Positions 23,234 through 36,557 of a stretch of DNA of 64,000 nt are shown here, piece by piece. Position numbers and translations under genes: made by a program. Below the pieces are notes generated by a model that ran no database searches, had not been told where the DNA came from, and was given only the letters and a program-made list of their open reading frames with translations. Location: positions 1 through 64,000 of the forward strand of contig JAPEVC010000017.1 of the NCBI GenBank assembly GCA_027946555.1, written 5' to 3'. The DNA comes from Gnomoniopsis sp. IMI 355080. Taxonomy: Eukaryota; Ascomycota; Sordariomycetes; Diaporthales; Gnomoniaceae. Within the stretch, counting starts at the first letter, position 1. Each line of letters starts with the position of its first letter.

Positions 23234-24103
23234 ACTCCTCTACTCCAGGCTCATAGACTTTTCCCGTTGCCTCATGTGGCGCATCTCATAGAGCGTGTTC
23301 TTCGGCAATGATTTGATATGCTTGCTAGAAGACGGAAAACGGTCTACCTAAAAGATCGAGAAGGGGAATGGGGATGCAAAGTGGCAAGTCAAGAGTAGGA
23401 AGCAAGCACCGGAACACATTTTCCAGAACGTCCGACTTTGATTGCTTGGTTAGTTATGGTAGTAAGAGTTTCAAAATTTGATGAAGATGACCAATATTCG
23501 CTTTTGAATTCTAATGTGCAATTACTTGACATGACGGCGAATACATGTTCTGAGTATGTGGAATAGCATGAGATGTTTAGTCAGACTATCACCCTGACTA
23601 CCTCAGTTCTTGAGACGGAGCGTGAGTGCTTCACGGACATGTCAAGCAGAGAACAGAGGTTTCCGAAAGGGTGATGCCATATCTACAGGCTCACCGTGAA
23701 GGAAACATGCTACTCCATCTTACCCCGTAAGCACTCCTAGCGACAAGAAGTGATGTTAGAAGGGTTCAGAAGACACTGGGCGAGGACCGCCTACTTGGGG
23801 ACGTATAGTGTAGGGAAATGATCCAAGTAGACACACCAAATTGCTGATTCCAAACATTCTCAACGAGAAACGCCGTGCTGTATTGATTCAACGAGACGCC
23901 ATGCAATGCCGTCTTATGCGTGCCGTGCCCTGGCTGCTTACCCCAAACAATGAGCCCAGATATATATATTCCTGATTCCGCGCAGAAAAGTCACGATCCC
24001 GGCATTCTGCCAACACGAACGCTGAAGAACCCACCTGCCCGCGATATATAGGGTATCTATCATCAAGACTTCGCATCTTCTTTGCCCGCGCTCTGAAACA
24101 AAA
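23234..24103. other. 870-bp convergent intergenic region
   Basis: The 3' flanks of EF-2 (+) and the TMEM184-like gene (-). A short TATATATAT run occurs near 23960. Nothing else was seen. Confidence 0.6.
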
Positions 24104-26148
24104 TCATTTACCCTCCCAGGGATTGCTGAACTCGTCCGCACCATCCACCGCCACATAATCAGGTGTTTTGACTGGGTCGGAATCCTGCGCCTCCTCTTGC
24201 GCCTCCTCCCACGCCTTGGACCCCTCGACCAGTGGCCCCTCATTCTCCACACTCTTGACGCGCCCGTCGTAGCCGGTGTGCTGCGCCGCCTCGAGATATT
24301 CCGCGGTGAGGGTGTTGTAGTCTTCATTTGCGGTGCCGAAGCCCGAGGGCCCGGCGTCTTCTTCGTGGGGAAGGGGTGGCGGCGCTAGTGAGTTATAGTG
24401 GTCCTTCTTATTGGCGCCTGAAGAAGAGGAGGAGGAAAGTGACTCTTTTCCTTTGCCCTTGCTACGGGATTTCTTGGATTTTGGCTTCGGAGTTACCAGG
24501 TCGGCGGAGCGTGGAAGGGCGGGTGAGGAGGAAGAGGAGCGAGATTCGACGCCGGGAAGGCGAGCGAAGCTTGGTTGTGGCGTGATCCACATGTCCCGGT
24601 AGGGTTTGTTTGCTGTTATCACTGGGTACTGTCAAGATGGTCAGTCACTTGTTCCTGAAATGGTATGTGAGAAGAAACTCACGTTCCAGTCTCCGAACTC
24701 GAGTCTCTTGGCTTTTTTGTAAAGGTCTTCCATATCATCGTCTAACGTCGGGTCCTCATCCAGCGCTCCAGTCGCCAGGTCAGCTCTCTCGCGGCTCGAC
24801 CCCCCGTTCAGTAGCGATGTGTTCTCGTTGATTTCGCCAGGGCTCGGTAGCCAGTATTTCGCCTTTCCGCCTCGCTCATACCGCATGCCGGCTTTCAGCC
24901 TTGCCAGTCGCGACTTGGAGTCTTCATGTGCCATGACCCTGCCCTCCGAGTCGAATGCCCGATACTTGTACTTGTCTCCACTAAACGTCTCCTTCGAGTC
25001 CTGAATAAGATCTCTCGGGCCGAAGGCGTCTCGACAAGCATACAACACGGGCATCCGCGCGGCGGATAGCGTGTTGTCGGCAAAATCATGGTAGGAGAAG
25101 GCGTACCAGTGCGCGATTGCGAACGCCGGCATCTCGATGCATATTAGAGCGTCCTGAATGGCTGCAGCTAGGTTATCAGGCGTGTAGCCCTGAACATCAT
25201 CAGGAATGGCGCCCAGCCAGACGAGAATCGATAGTGTGAGCCCTTGCCAATAGGAGGCAAAGATGATGAGCTTAACGCAGAGGAACTTAGGTACGGGTCG
25301 AAATGGCTTCAGGTCGTCGTGCATGCAGACCCAGAAGAGCCCCAGCGAGTACAAACTGACGCTGACGCTGATATTGTAAATTATGCTCTCCCAAAAGTAG
25401 CCGGAGCTCAAGCCAATGTAGCCCTCCTGGTAGGTGCCGGTGGCCTTCATGATAATGGACGAGATGCCCATGATGGGCTTCAGGAAAGCATACTGCAAGA
25501 TGCCTCGCTTGATAGCGAGAAAGGTATACGGGTCAGAGATGTCGATGGGGTCGAAGACGTGGTTCAATGGCCAGAGGTGATTCACCGGTGCTCGGCCGTG
25601 TGACATGATGATCAAAGCGCGCTCGCCCCCCAGGTAGTTGATCATCAGTTGGAAGAAAGTGTAGATGGTGAAGGCCTCGTATATATCGCGGATGGGGTCG
25701 ACGAATTGGGCGGCGGCGAAAGAGACGAGGCTCACCCATGAGGATATTGAGTAGATGGGAACCCTGAGGTGAAATCGTCAGGTCAGACAAATACGAATAT
25801 CCACCGCACGCGGTGATGGAAGGCTTCGAAGTCAAACTCACATGAGCAATATGCGAACGACATATCGCTGCAATAACGGCTTCCTATAGTTCTTGCTAGA
25901 GGCGCATCAGTACCATGGCAACGATAGCGGTAACTCGTAAAATGGAAGATATGACGGGAGTCCATACGTTTGGAGCCATATTGACCTGGAAGGAGGAGCA
26001 TGTTAGCACAGTATCAACATCCAGTGCAGAGACGAGGAGGGGGCCCGACAACTTACACGATAGACAGCAGAGTCGCGGCCAAGGACGCTACTCCAGCGAC
26101 CACCGTGGTGGCATAGGTGAGCTTCTGCCCCGTGCCGCCTGAAGACAT
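24104..26148 (-). CDS. Ost-alpha/TMEM184 family membrane protein (Hfl1-like)
   Basis: Five minus-strand exons: 26148-26057, 25985-25968 (18 nt), 25895-25842, 25763-24683 and 24628-24104; all four introns are GT..AG and keep frame, giving 589 residues. About seven hydrophobic helices fill residues 10-300. Diagnostic blocks are KNYRKPLLQRYVVRILLMVP, FAIAHWYAFSYHDF and the KPIMGISSIIM region of the solute-transporter-alpha (DUF300) family. The fission-yeast relative Hfl1 is a vacuolar protein that anchors Atg8. From about residue 310 the protein is hydrophilic; 440-589 is Ser/Lys/Glu-rich with DHYNSL, EDYNTL and PDYVAV motifs. Whether it transports anything is not evident. It is divergent from CSF1. 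Confidence 0.88.
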
Positions 26149-26745
26149 GATGCTGTACGCGAAAGGTACAGGTCCCTCGGGGAAGAAAAACAGCAACACG
26201 GAAGCGACAGGAGAGAGCCTAAGAGATCATCATCCTCGTGAAGTGTAGCTGAAGATGGAGGCGATAACCATTGCGCGGCAAGCACGAAGCTCAGATGACG
26301 CGGGGCGTACGTGCATTTGGCACATGCGGACGCCTGCCGGTATAGGTACGGCAGTACATGCAAGTAGCACTTACATATCCATGTCGGCTTACAGGGTCCA
26401 AGCCGGTATATTGCAGTGTAACGCAACGCTGGCAGGGTAAAGCTCAACGTCCGCCAGCACTCACCCCTGTCCAAATTGTCTGTGCTGATGGGCTCCAAAT
26501 GCTCCAAATGTTCACTTTCAGGTGCTTGGATTATTATAAGCAATTTAAACACCATCAACCACTTCTTGCCGAACTATCTTTCGATTCGCCTAAAGGTCGC
26601 AACATTCCATCTTGACCAATGCGCCAATTTAGACTGACATGACCTGATTTCGGTATGGAGGAAGCGCACGATTGTGGAGGAGTAGTCGACAGACCTTGGG
26701 ACACCATCAGTTGACGACGCGGTCAGCGACCCGGAGCAGGAGGAG
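26149..26745. other. 597-bp divergent promoter (TMEM184-like / CSF1)
   Basis: The only sequence between the two start codons, so both promoters must share it. No long ORF or clear motif was recognised. Confidence 0.6.
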
Positions 26746-29700
26746 ATGGCCAACAATCCGGCGCGGAGTCCTTACGCGGACTCTGCCTTCAGCGGGTAAA
26801 CGCCACATGCCAAGAATAAGGCGAAGGCTTGTGAGTAGTATACTGACGCGAACACTGCTTTAGTATTTTCTTGGGCTACTGCGTCGGCGCTCTTGCCCTG
26901 TCAATTTTCTTCCTGGGCTATTTCAACAGAGCCTTCGCGTCGCTCGTGTCTGTCGCTATACGAGCCTACGCCTGGCGGGCTTACGGCATATACATCGACA
27001 TCCAAGCCCTGCAGATATCCCTCCTCGGTGGCCGCATCTTCTTCACCCGATTACGATACCACGGTAACAACGAGACCATCCTCATCCAAAAGGGTTATAT
27101 TACTTGGTCCTACTGGCAGTGGAGGGTGCGAGATGTTGGAATTGAGAGCGCGAAAGATGAAGCCAAGGCCCATGCAGAGGGCAAGGACAAGCGCAAGACA
27201 AAGCTGCCCTGCCGGGTCAACATTGTTTTGTCTGGCCTCGAATGGTTCGTGTACAACCGGAGTGGCGCATACGAGTCTGTCTTGGAGGGGATGCTCAGTG
27301 AGATGACACAACCTCCAGAGCATGCTGACCCCCAGGAGGAGGAAGGGCGCTCGAAATTGAGGAGACGCACTCATAAACAGACCAACAGTGCCTCGGGTGA
27401 CCCTAAACCTCGAAACTCAATTTCGAATCATGGCACATCCGGCGAGGAAAGCAGTATCATGGGCACTAGGAAGCGGGAACCGACCTCTGCGACCTTCAAT
27501 TCAGCAGTAGAAAGTGGTCATTCGTCTGCAGGTGACCTTCCTCTCCTGCTACAATTTTTCCCAATCAACTTGGAGTGTTCAAGAGTTGGCATGGTCATGG
27601 GCAACGAGAATACCAAATCAATCATGATCATCAAGGCCAAAGGTTTACAAGGAGAGATTGATGCTGTCCCTACAGAAACTCCTGATCCTTATCGCCAGCT
27701 GTACAAGCTCAAGTTCGACAAGCCTGTCGTGGAGATGCGAGACAATGAAGACTTTAAAGAGGACCAGGTGGATAGGGCTATTCGAGAAAAACAAATCGCC
27801 AACGAAACCGAGCTCTTACCGAGACGTTCCACCTTTCGTATGCTCCGAAGGAGAGCTATGAATCGCGTGCATGACCTGGTCCCTTTTTGGCAGTCCTCTG
27901 TTGAATCACTTATAGACGAAAGGACACCAGGTACGACCACAGACAGACCAAGGCCGGGTTCAAACCATTGGCAAGGTCTCACCAGGTACCTCGACGATAT
28001 GGAAAGGAACGAGCATCTGAAATGGGCTTCAGTCGAATATGCGGCTGTCAATACGGTTTTGGATTCACCAGAGGCAACTCTCACCATTTACTGGGACACG
28101 CCAGGACTGGTCCTTCCTCGACGACCGGAGACATACGAGAAGCCGGCCGTCCCCGAAACGCAGGGCAATATCAATGGAGACGTACCCCCAGCATGGGGGA
28201 TCAATCTTTCCATCAAAGGTGGCATCGTTAACTACGGACCGTGGGCAGATCGTCACCGTGCAGAGATACAACGAGTGTTCTTTCCCGGTCTTTGCAAAGA
28301 CTCGCAGCCCGCCAAACCTCTGCCCATAGGGGCCGCACGGATGCCTACTGAGTTCAAGCTATATGTGGAACTGGATGACGATGTGACTCTCCGAGTTCCA
28401 ATCAAAGAAGAATCCAAGAACTGGAGATATAGGGGCAAGGAACCTCCCACTAAGACCGACAGGGCTCAAGACAAACGGAAGACCAGGAATCGACTAAAAC
28501 AAGCCGATCAGCCCGTCGGAGGTGGCCATGACCGTCAGTATGGATGGCTTGACGTCAAGATTGCTGGAAATTCAACAGTCTCGTATTCAATGGATATGGT
28601 CGCAGGGTCTAACGGCTATTCGAGCACCCTAAATCTGGACTTTCCAAAGACAGAGATCTCCAGCAGCATTAACCATGAAGTACTGTGGACATCTGGCAAG
28701 CAGTGTATCTCTTGTGACCTTTCCACGCCGCTCAAGTGGAATGCACTCCGCCAGTGGAGATTTGACATAACGACGGACGCTCTCAACCTGTACATTCTCA
28801 GAGACCACGTTTTTCTGCTCACTGACCTGGTGAACGACTGGTCAAGTGGGCCACCTGCCGAATACCTCACCTTCACGCCCTTCAAATACTTTCTCGACTT
28901 ACATTTCAGCAATCTCAACCTTTATCTCAATGTGAATGATGGAAACATCATCAATAAGCCAACCGACCCCGATGACAACGCATACATTATTATCAAGAGC
29001 CCTCTACTCGATTCTAGTACCTGCATCGCGCTTGACAAATACCGACCAGCCAAAAATGTGATACCTTTTGACGCTCGCGCTGACGAAGCAATCATTAACA
29101 TCCATGTTCCACCATGGAACACTCAAGCCAGCTTTCTCAAGTCCATGGCCATGGGCCGTCTGGAAAACTTGGTCTTGGATGGCGCATACCACTATAATGC
29201 GATCACGTCTCCAGCAACGACAGACACTCTTGTGCTCAACGTAACTGGTCAATCGCCTGTCTTTCATCTATACGGCTTTGTCATCAGATACTTCCTCAAA
29301 ATGAAGGACAATTACTTTGGGGACGATGTCCATTTCAAAACTCTCGAAGAATACCAGGACCTTCAGGAGCTGAAGAAGACCGACCCTGAGGCCGAATTGA
29401 AATCAAGACCGCCCCATAAAAAGTCCAATGACATGGACGTGATCTTGAGTATCAAAGCAGATGATCCCAAAATCTTCCTGCCCGCCAATCTGTACTCTTC
29501 CGAACGAAACATTCAGATCGAGGGATCAAGTCTGGGAGCGGACTTGCGCTTCACAAACTACTACATGGACCTCGATCTCACTCTCAGCCCGCTTCATCTG
29601 GCTCTTGGGCATGGTGATAGTGGAGTGGACACCCCTATGACAGCGAGCTCTGCAACCGAACTTTTCATAGACGGAGTCAATGTGTACGGTCACCGTGTGT

Positions 29701-32700
29701 TCGGATTGCCTCCCACAGAGCCAACATTTCTTTGTAATTGGGATCTATCCGTCGGTGCTGTCACAGGCGAGTGCAGTGCGGTATTTCTCACAACACTGAT
29801 GGCGGGCGGACAAGCCTTCGCATTGACTTTCGACGACGATGAGAATGCGCTAATTCCCTTCTCTGCGACCATTCTCTACGACGTAACATTTTTGCGTGTC
29901 TTTGTGCAGTCTGTTAAGCTCTGGCTACATGTCGACGAGGCCGCATTCCTTTTCTCCACTGGCTCTATTGATGTCAACTACAACGACTGGGCGAGAACTC
30001 ACTACTCCAAAAGGGCCAACATCAAGATCCCCGACCTCGAGCTGTCCTGTGTGAATGCCGACTCCATCTCGAGACACCGAGCCAGACCACATGATTCTGT
30101 CGACACAGATCTCATGCTTCGAACGACTGTGCACTTGGCGACTGTGGCCCGCAAGTTCGACTTTGCGAATGAACGTAAATTGCAACAGGAGCTGATCCAA
30201 CGGGAGGATCAACGGATGTTCCGGGCGCCCTTTCTTGTTTTGCCGCATCTTTCAGGAGAGCACACCCCAGTACCTGTCGACCCACCTGCACAATCGGTTC
30301 CTCCCGTACCTCAGCCTACCCTTGCGGTAGACGTGGGCGGCGACGGGTCCTCTCTGTCATCTGCAGGCTCATCACAACACTCGAGACGTCTCCAGCATAA
30401 GTCCTCTTTTCTGAGCATGTCAACCTCGAGTACAGGCAGTGTGATAGGTCCAGGGACCTCCAAAAGATCGTCCTCGTATTCGAGATACCCGGAGGGACTT
30501 CGGCCTTTCACCCCGGCGGACAGGAATCCCGCAGGGCAGCACAACTTGCATCGACGAGATCCTTCGGCGTCGACTGACCATCGTTCAGCGTTCTATAGTG
30601 CATATGGCGACTTTGGTGATACCAGGGACCAGATACACAATACCGTTGCTTTCTCCAGTCAATTCTTTGCGCCCTATTTTCCCTTAGAGACGGTGCATCC
30701 GGACACAACGGAAACTCTAGTGCGTAGCATTGAGGGTGACGAGGATAAAGTATCCAACGGGACTGCGTTCGACTTGAGTGATGTGGACACCAATACACTG
30801 AAGGAGGATCGGGCATATTCCAGCATACTGGTAGAACTACCAGCTGGTCTGACGGGTTTCGTGAACCCAACTGCTTTGCAAAATGTGGCGGCTCTAATTA
30901 CCGCCTTGCAGCCTTCTGAGCCGGAAGATATTCTTGACACCCTACAAGAAGAAGCTTTAGCAGAAGTATTTGGCAAACAGAAGAAGCGCAAGATAAAAGG
31001 AACCATCAGTGACCTACACGTGCGAATTCCCACGGGCAATCTGCGCTTCATTAATTCCCCGCAATTGGACTCCTCGGAACCAGCAGCAGAGGAGCAAGAT
31101 CAGTACGACTTGAGTTTGAGCGATCTGGCCCTCACAACGAGGGAAGAGACGACTTGGACAGACGCTTTTGATGCTGACAGCTTTCGTACGAAGAACTCGT
31201 TTCACGCCAGGCTGGGAGTCTTGGAGCTTTCGGCTGCCGAGCGACTTGGTTCGCGGCCGGACACAAGTGCTGCTGCCAAGGGGCAGATCGAAAACGTACT
31301 GGTGTCGATGGGCACCAAAGACATGACCTACCTCGATGGTGACATTGAAAATATAAGATGCAGCCTGTCGTCTAAAGAAATTGAATTTCTCGCATCGCTT
31401 GTACACAGGACCACGACACTGGCGTCCGAGCTAGGGAGAGTTTTTGCTTCGACGTCGAGAGGGGCTGAGTTGAAGCAATTCTTGACTTATCGCCTAATTA
31501 GTGAGGGTCAGGACGCTATTGATCCCACATTTTTTATCAGACCTTCCGCTGTTCTACGGTCAGCAACGGATCATCTTCGCACATACGATTCATGGAAGCT
31601 CGCAAGCAGACTTCGACAAATCTGGATGACTTTGGACTCTGGAAAGCGAGAGCAGCTGCGACTTGACTGTCTAGGGACAGCAATAACAGTTCCTGATGAT
31701 GTCCGTCAACAAGTTTTGAGCGGTTTTGATCGCTGGCGGAGTTGGGACCTCAACAACACAAACGACTCGGAACTCATGCAGCACATATTCGGCAAGGAAA
31801 AATCGGACAGTGCTAAGTCTCCTGACGCAGATCTTGCCTTCCTTTCTGTGATGCGGTTGCGGGACACTCGACTTGTCCTAGACCCGGGTCCAAAACAAAA
31901 CGAGATTGCCCTCGTGGACATCACGGCCAGGTATCAGGACAGGAGTCTACCCGACGTCGAGGCCAGGGCCGTACCAGACGACGATGGTGAGGATCACTGT
32001 TCTTCTCCTGCTACTGTGAATATCTACTGTGGCGAGGCTGCCATCAAGTTGAATTGGGATCTGCTCGAGCTTGCTGAAGATGTGCTGAAGCTGTACACAA
32101 GATTGTCGGAGAGGGAAGAGCAGCCAGAGACGGGAACCAATGAGCCAAAGTCTTCACCCAAAGCTTCTGGCACCAATGTTCAGGTTGCGGTCGCCATCAA
32201 TCGCGGAGAAATTGTATTCGATGCTATCAACTTGAACGCAGCTAGTCTCGCCAGTGGCATGAAAGCTTCTTTGCTCGTCAGGGACAATTCAAGTCAAGTT
32301 TCGAACACTGATTTCATCATTGGCTGCGACGGCGTCACATCACGCCTGCGGAGCCATGGCCAATTACTCGGTGTCTTCCAGCTCCGTGATCCGGCTGTCA
32401 TCGTCTCCCACACGTCGCAGACGACCGAGGACACGGAGATTCATGCTGTTCAGGGCTCAGCTAGCAGCAAGGAGCTTTCTTTCGCGGTGGAGCAGGATCC
32501 AATCGCCTTATTGGAAGTGCTCGATCTCCTGATCAAGGATGAAGCAGCTCAATTGTATCGCTTGCAGAGCCATCTGCCATCCTCATCACAACCTGTCAGG
32601 CGAGAGCGAAAGATCAAAGAACGTATATCCTCGTTCAAGGTCAATGTGGCCATGTTTCTCGACGAGTACTACATAAGCGTGCCACTGCTACCGTCCTTGA

Positions 32701-35700
32701 GCTACTGTATCTCTGGTGTAGTCGCCCGTGCCGCGATGGCCGCTAATTTCGGCAAGGAGCTGGTCTTCAACTTCGATGTCAAAGAAAACTCACACGAGAT
32801 ACAAATGAAGGTCAACAACCAGGCGCGCTCACTATCTTTGTTTCAGATTCCACCTCTGAACGGCCGCGTGAAGGTTCACACCAGCGAGGGCGAAAATCTC
32901 ATCACCACCTCGGCATCGGTAGAGCTCGTCAAGTTAGATGCGTCAGCGGTCTACAGTCTTCTCAGTGCCCTAAATAGACCCGAGATTTCTAGCTCGGTCA
33001 ACGACATACAAAAGCAGGTGCAGGAAATCCAGGGTAGTATACGTGAGACATTCAGCGCGAGTGACCGGGAGCCCAAGCTGCAGGCCACCTCAATCGAGAT
33101 CGCACCAAAACAGCCCAGCACTCTAGTGTATGAAGGGCATGTGACTTTCGAAGGCTTGGAGATATTCGGAAACTCGCCGCTCAAGTCTGAGACCGAGCCG
33201 CTGGCATACATCTTGTTCAGCCTTGGACGCATTCATCTGCGGATGACGAATCGTCCATCGACATCGAGGCCGATCTTGGACAACCCAGAGGTCCATTTCC
33301 ACATGCAAAAGATCGAATGGAAGATTGAAAGAGGGGTTGAGGGTGACTTCCGAACGTGTGGCAGAGTTGTCTTTGGCGCTTTGATTACCGCGACCTCACA
33401 GCTGGCAGCAGATGGGTCCGAGCAAAGGCATTTCAATGTTACGACTGATGGCTTTGATGTGATTCTTTCTCCCGAAACGATCTCGACTTCCGTCGATGTG
33501 CTTGGTTACATGAACGACAAGATCAAGGACCTCGACACTTCTCGCGAGCTGGAATTGTTGCGGAAGTTACGGCAGACCAAGCCCAAAATCATGATCAATG
33601 ATGAGCAAGAGGGTGATCAGGAAGAACCCGATTTTTTGGATTCTTTCTTGACTGCAGTCAGGTACAACTTCGAGATTCGGAGAATGCAGATCGTCTGGCT
33701 TGTTCTCATGGAAGATGAAAAGCCTTCAGACGGCAAAGAGGACCTAGTCTTCACTTGGGACAAGATCGAGCTCGGCACTCGTACACGGAACTCTGCCCGC
33801 CTGTCAGTCGAAAATTTCCAAGTACAGACAGTTCCAACTTCCGCAGACAAGAGGATCCGATCCGCCAATTCTGCTCTGATGCCTGAGGTGGTGTTTAACG
33901 TGGCCTATGTCTCCACTGCGACCACCCGCCGGATGGCGTTCCAGGCAGTCGGCAAGTCTCTCGACTTGCGTTTGACATCTGGATTTGTAATTCCCGTATG
34001 GAACGTCGTCGACTCCATCCAACTGTCGGTCAAGAATGTGCGTCGGGCTACAGAAAACTGGAACCCACCCACCATCAGAAGGCCCAGTCAGCCCGCTGAG
34101 GCGCCAACAGAGCAAAAGGTCGCTGAACCGCGCCGACCTATGCTAGGCAATAAACGACTGGAGTCACTTCTCTTGGACGCGGATTTCGCTGGTGCTGTCG
34201 TATATTTGGCCGCCGAGAAAGAGCCAAGCGACCCATCGCGGTCATCTCGAAGCCCGCGTGCTGGGCTTGCCGGCAAGTATGGACAGTTTTCCACCGACGA
34301 TAGCGGAAGCGGGACGCTCCTCAAGTCCCCTGGTGTCGCCTTCAAGGTGGAATATCGAGATCCCGGAAAGGAAGACCCCTCTTTGTACGGCGAGCTGAAA
34401 ATTGACGCGTCCAGCAACACACTCTATCCGTCCTTCGTTCCCCTCGTGATGGACCTAACGTCTAGTATCAAAGAGGTGGTTAGCAATGACTCTGAGCAGA
34501 ATGTCGAGCCGCAACAGGCACTCGCTAAAGCCAAGACAGCCCAGGAGGATTATCTCCTCGATCCTAGCGCCGTCATCGGTCGTCTGAAGCTCAATTTGGG
34601 CATGCGGGTGTGCAAGCAGGAGTTCACGATGAGCTGTCAGCCCATCGCACGCGTCGCGGCCACAGCGTCTTTTGATGATGTATATGTGACGGTGAACACA
34701 GTCGCGTCAGTGGATCAGGGTAAATTCTTTGCCATCTCGGGAGCTATCTCAAATTTGAGGTCGTCCGTACGGCATGTGTATTCGCGAGAGGAGACGGGCC
34801 AGTTCAACGTTGACTCCATTGTCCTCTCGCTCATGAATAGCAAGCACGTCAGCGGCATTAGCGGCGTGTCGGCTATTCTCAAGTTCAGTCCGATGGAAGT
34901 CTCTATCAACGCGAAGCAATTGCAAGACTTCTTGCTGTTCAGGGAGATCTGGGCGCCTCGAGATGTTCGCCAGCAAAGTACAGCATCCCCGGCGGCCAAA
35001 TTGTCGACCGAGACCTCGCAGGGTGTGTTGGTGCAGCAGTACCAGCAAGTGGCCGCAACGGCTGCCTTCCCATGGACCGCCACAATCTCGGTTGCAGCTC
35101 TCGAGATCAACGTCGATCTCGGGCAGGCCATCGGCAAATCCAAATTTGTTATCCAAGAGTTCTGGGCGTCGTCCAAGAAGACGTCGGACTGGGAGCAGAA
35201 CCTATGCCTCGGCTTCCAGCGCATCGGCGTCGAGAGCCAGGGCCGCATGAGCGGCTTCGTGACCCTGCAGGACTTCCAGCTGCGCACGTCGATACAGTGG
35301 CCCGAACGAGAGCAGGCCCTCAATGAGACGCCCATGGTGCAGGCTTCGGTTACCTTCAGCCAATTTCGCGTCAAGGCCGCTTTCGATTACCAGGCTTTTC
35401 TCGTGGCTGACATCACGTCGCTCGAATTTCTCATGTACAACGTGCGGAGATCCCAGGACGGCTCTGGCGACCGGCTCGTGGCGACCATCAACGGTGAGGC
35501 TGTCCAGGTCTTTGGCACCACGACGTCTGCTGCACAGGGCGTCGCGCTGTATCAGGCGTTCAAGAAACTTGTGCAGGAGCGCAAGGCCAGTTTCGAGACG
35601 TCCCTCAGGGAAATTGAGAAGTTTATGAAACGCAAGTCCGTCTCGGCTTCGGTCATTGTCCAGAGACCATCTATTCCAAAAACGACGGATGACGACGGCT

Positions 35701-36557
35701 TGTCAAAGGCGCCTATTTCTCTAGATACCGACGTGGTGGTCACACTCAAGGCACTCAATCTTGGCATTTTCCCAAACACGTTCTCAGATCATCAAGTCTT
35801 TAAAGCCGAGGCGCTTAACGCCCAAGCTCGCTTCGCTGCCTCCCTTGATAACCATCGGATTCACAGCATTCTCGGTTTGACCCTAGGCCAACTTCGTATT
35901 GGCCTGGCAGGCGTGCGCACGGCTGGGGCGCCCAAAGCCCTCAGCGAGCTTGCTGTGGAAGACGTGGTGGCATCCGCAACGGGCTCACGCGGCGGGACTA
36001 TCCTCAAGGTCCCAAAGGTTGAGGCTGTCATGCAGACGTGGCAGACGCCCAACTCGCGCAAGATCGACTACATCTTCAAGTCGGCGTTTGAGGGCAAGGT
36101 GGAAGTCGGGTGGAATTACAGCCGTATCTCGTACATCAGAGGCATGTGGGCGAATCATTCCCGCTCGCTAGCGCAGGCATACGGAAAAGAGGTGGGTTCT
36201 ATCACCAGCGCGATCAAGGTCACGGGCGTGCTGCCAGAGCCGGCGGCATCGTCGTCGTCATCATCGCCATCGGACGAGCAGCAGCAGAAGAAGGAGCAGG
36301 AGAAGGGCAGCAAACAAGGCAAGATTACGGCCGAGGTGGACCTCCCGCAGTCCAAGTACGAGTATCATGCGCTCGTGCCGGCGGTGATTGAGACGCCGCA
36401 GCTACGGGACATGGGTGAGGCCACGCCGCCATTAGAGTGGATCGGCTTGCATCGAGACCGGCTCCCGAATTTGACTCATCAGATTGTCATTGTAAGCTTG
36501 TTGGAGCTTGCAGGGGAGGTAGAGGATGCGTATAGTCGCATTTTAGGGAGTTCGTAA
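26746..36557 (+). CDS. CSF1: Bridge-like lipid transfer protein Csf1
   Basis: Two exons, 26746-26795 and 26864-36557, separated by a 68-nt intron (GTAAAC donor, phase 2), give 3,247 residues, in the size range of yeast Csf1 (about 2,960) and its animal relatives (BLTP1/Tweek). A single N-terminal membrane anchor (about 20-40) is followed by the family hallmark YGIYIDIQALQISLLGGRIFF and RYHGNNETILI. The rest is repeated beta-rich sequence consistent with the long hydrophobic groove (RBG modules) of this family, broken by disordered Ser-rich loops (about 150-200, 1140-1250). The C-terminus has a Ser/Gln/Lys-rich loop (about 3140-3170). These proteins bridge ER and other membranes to move lipids. 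The first exon was assigned by splice logic; the second lacks a suitable ATG at its beginning. Confidence 0.93.

Noticed and set aside
26871..26895. Starting CSF1 inside its large exon near 26871
   Set aside because: That position is not an ATG; the upstream exon at 26746 with a GT..AG intron gives a proper start and keeps the membrane anchor whole.
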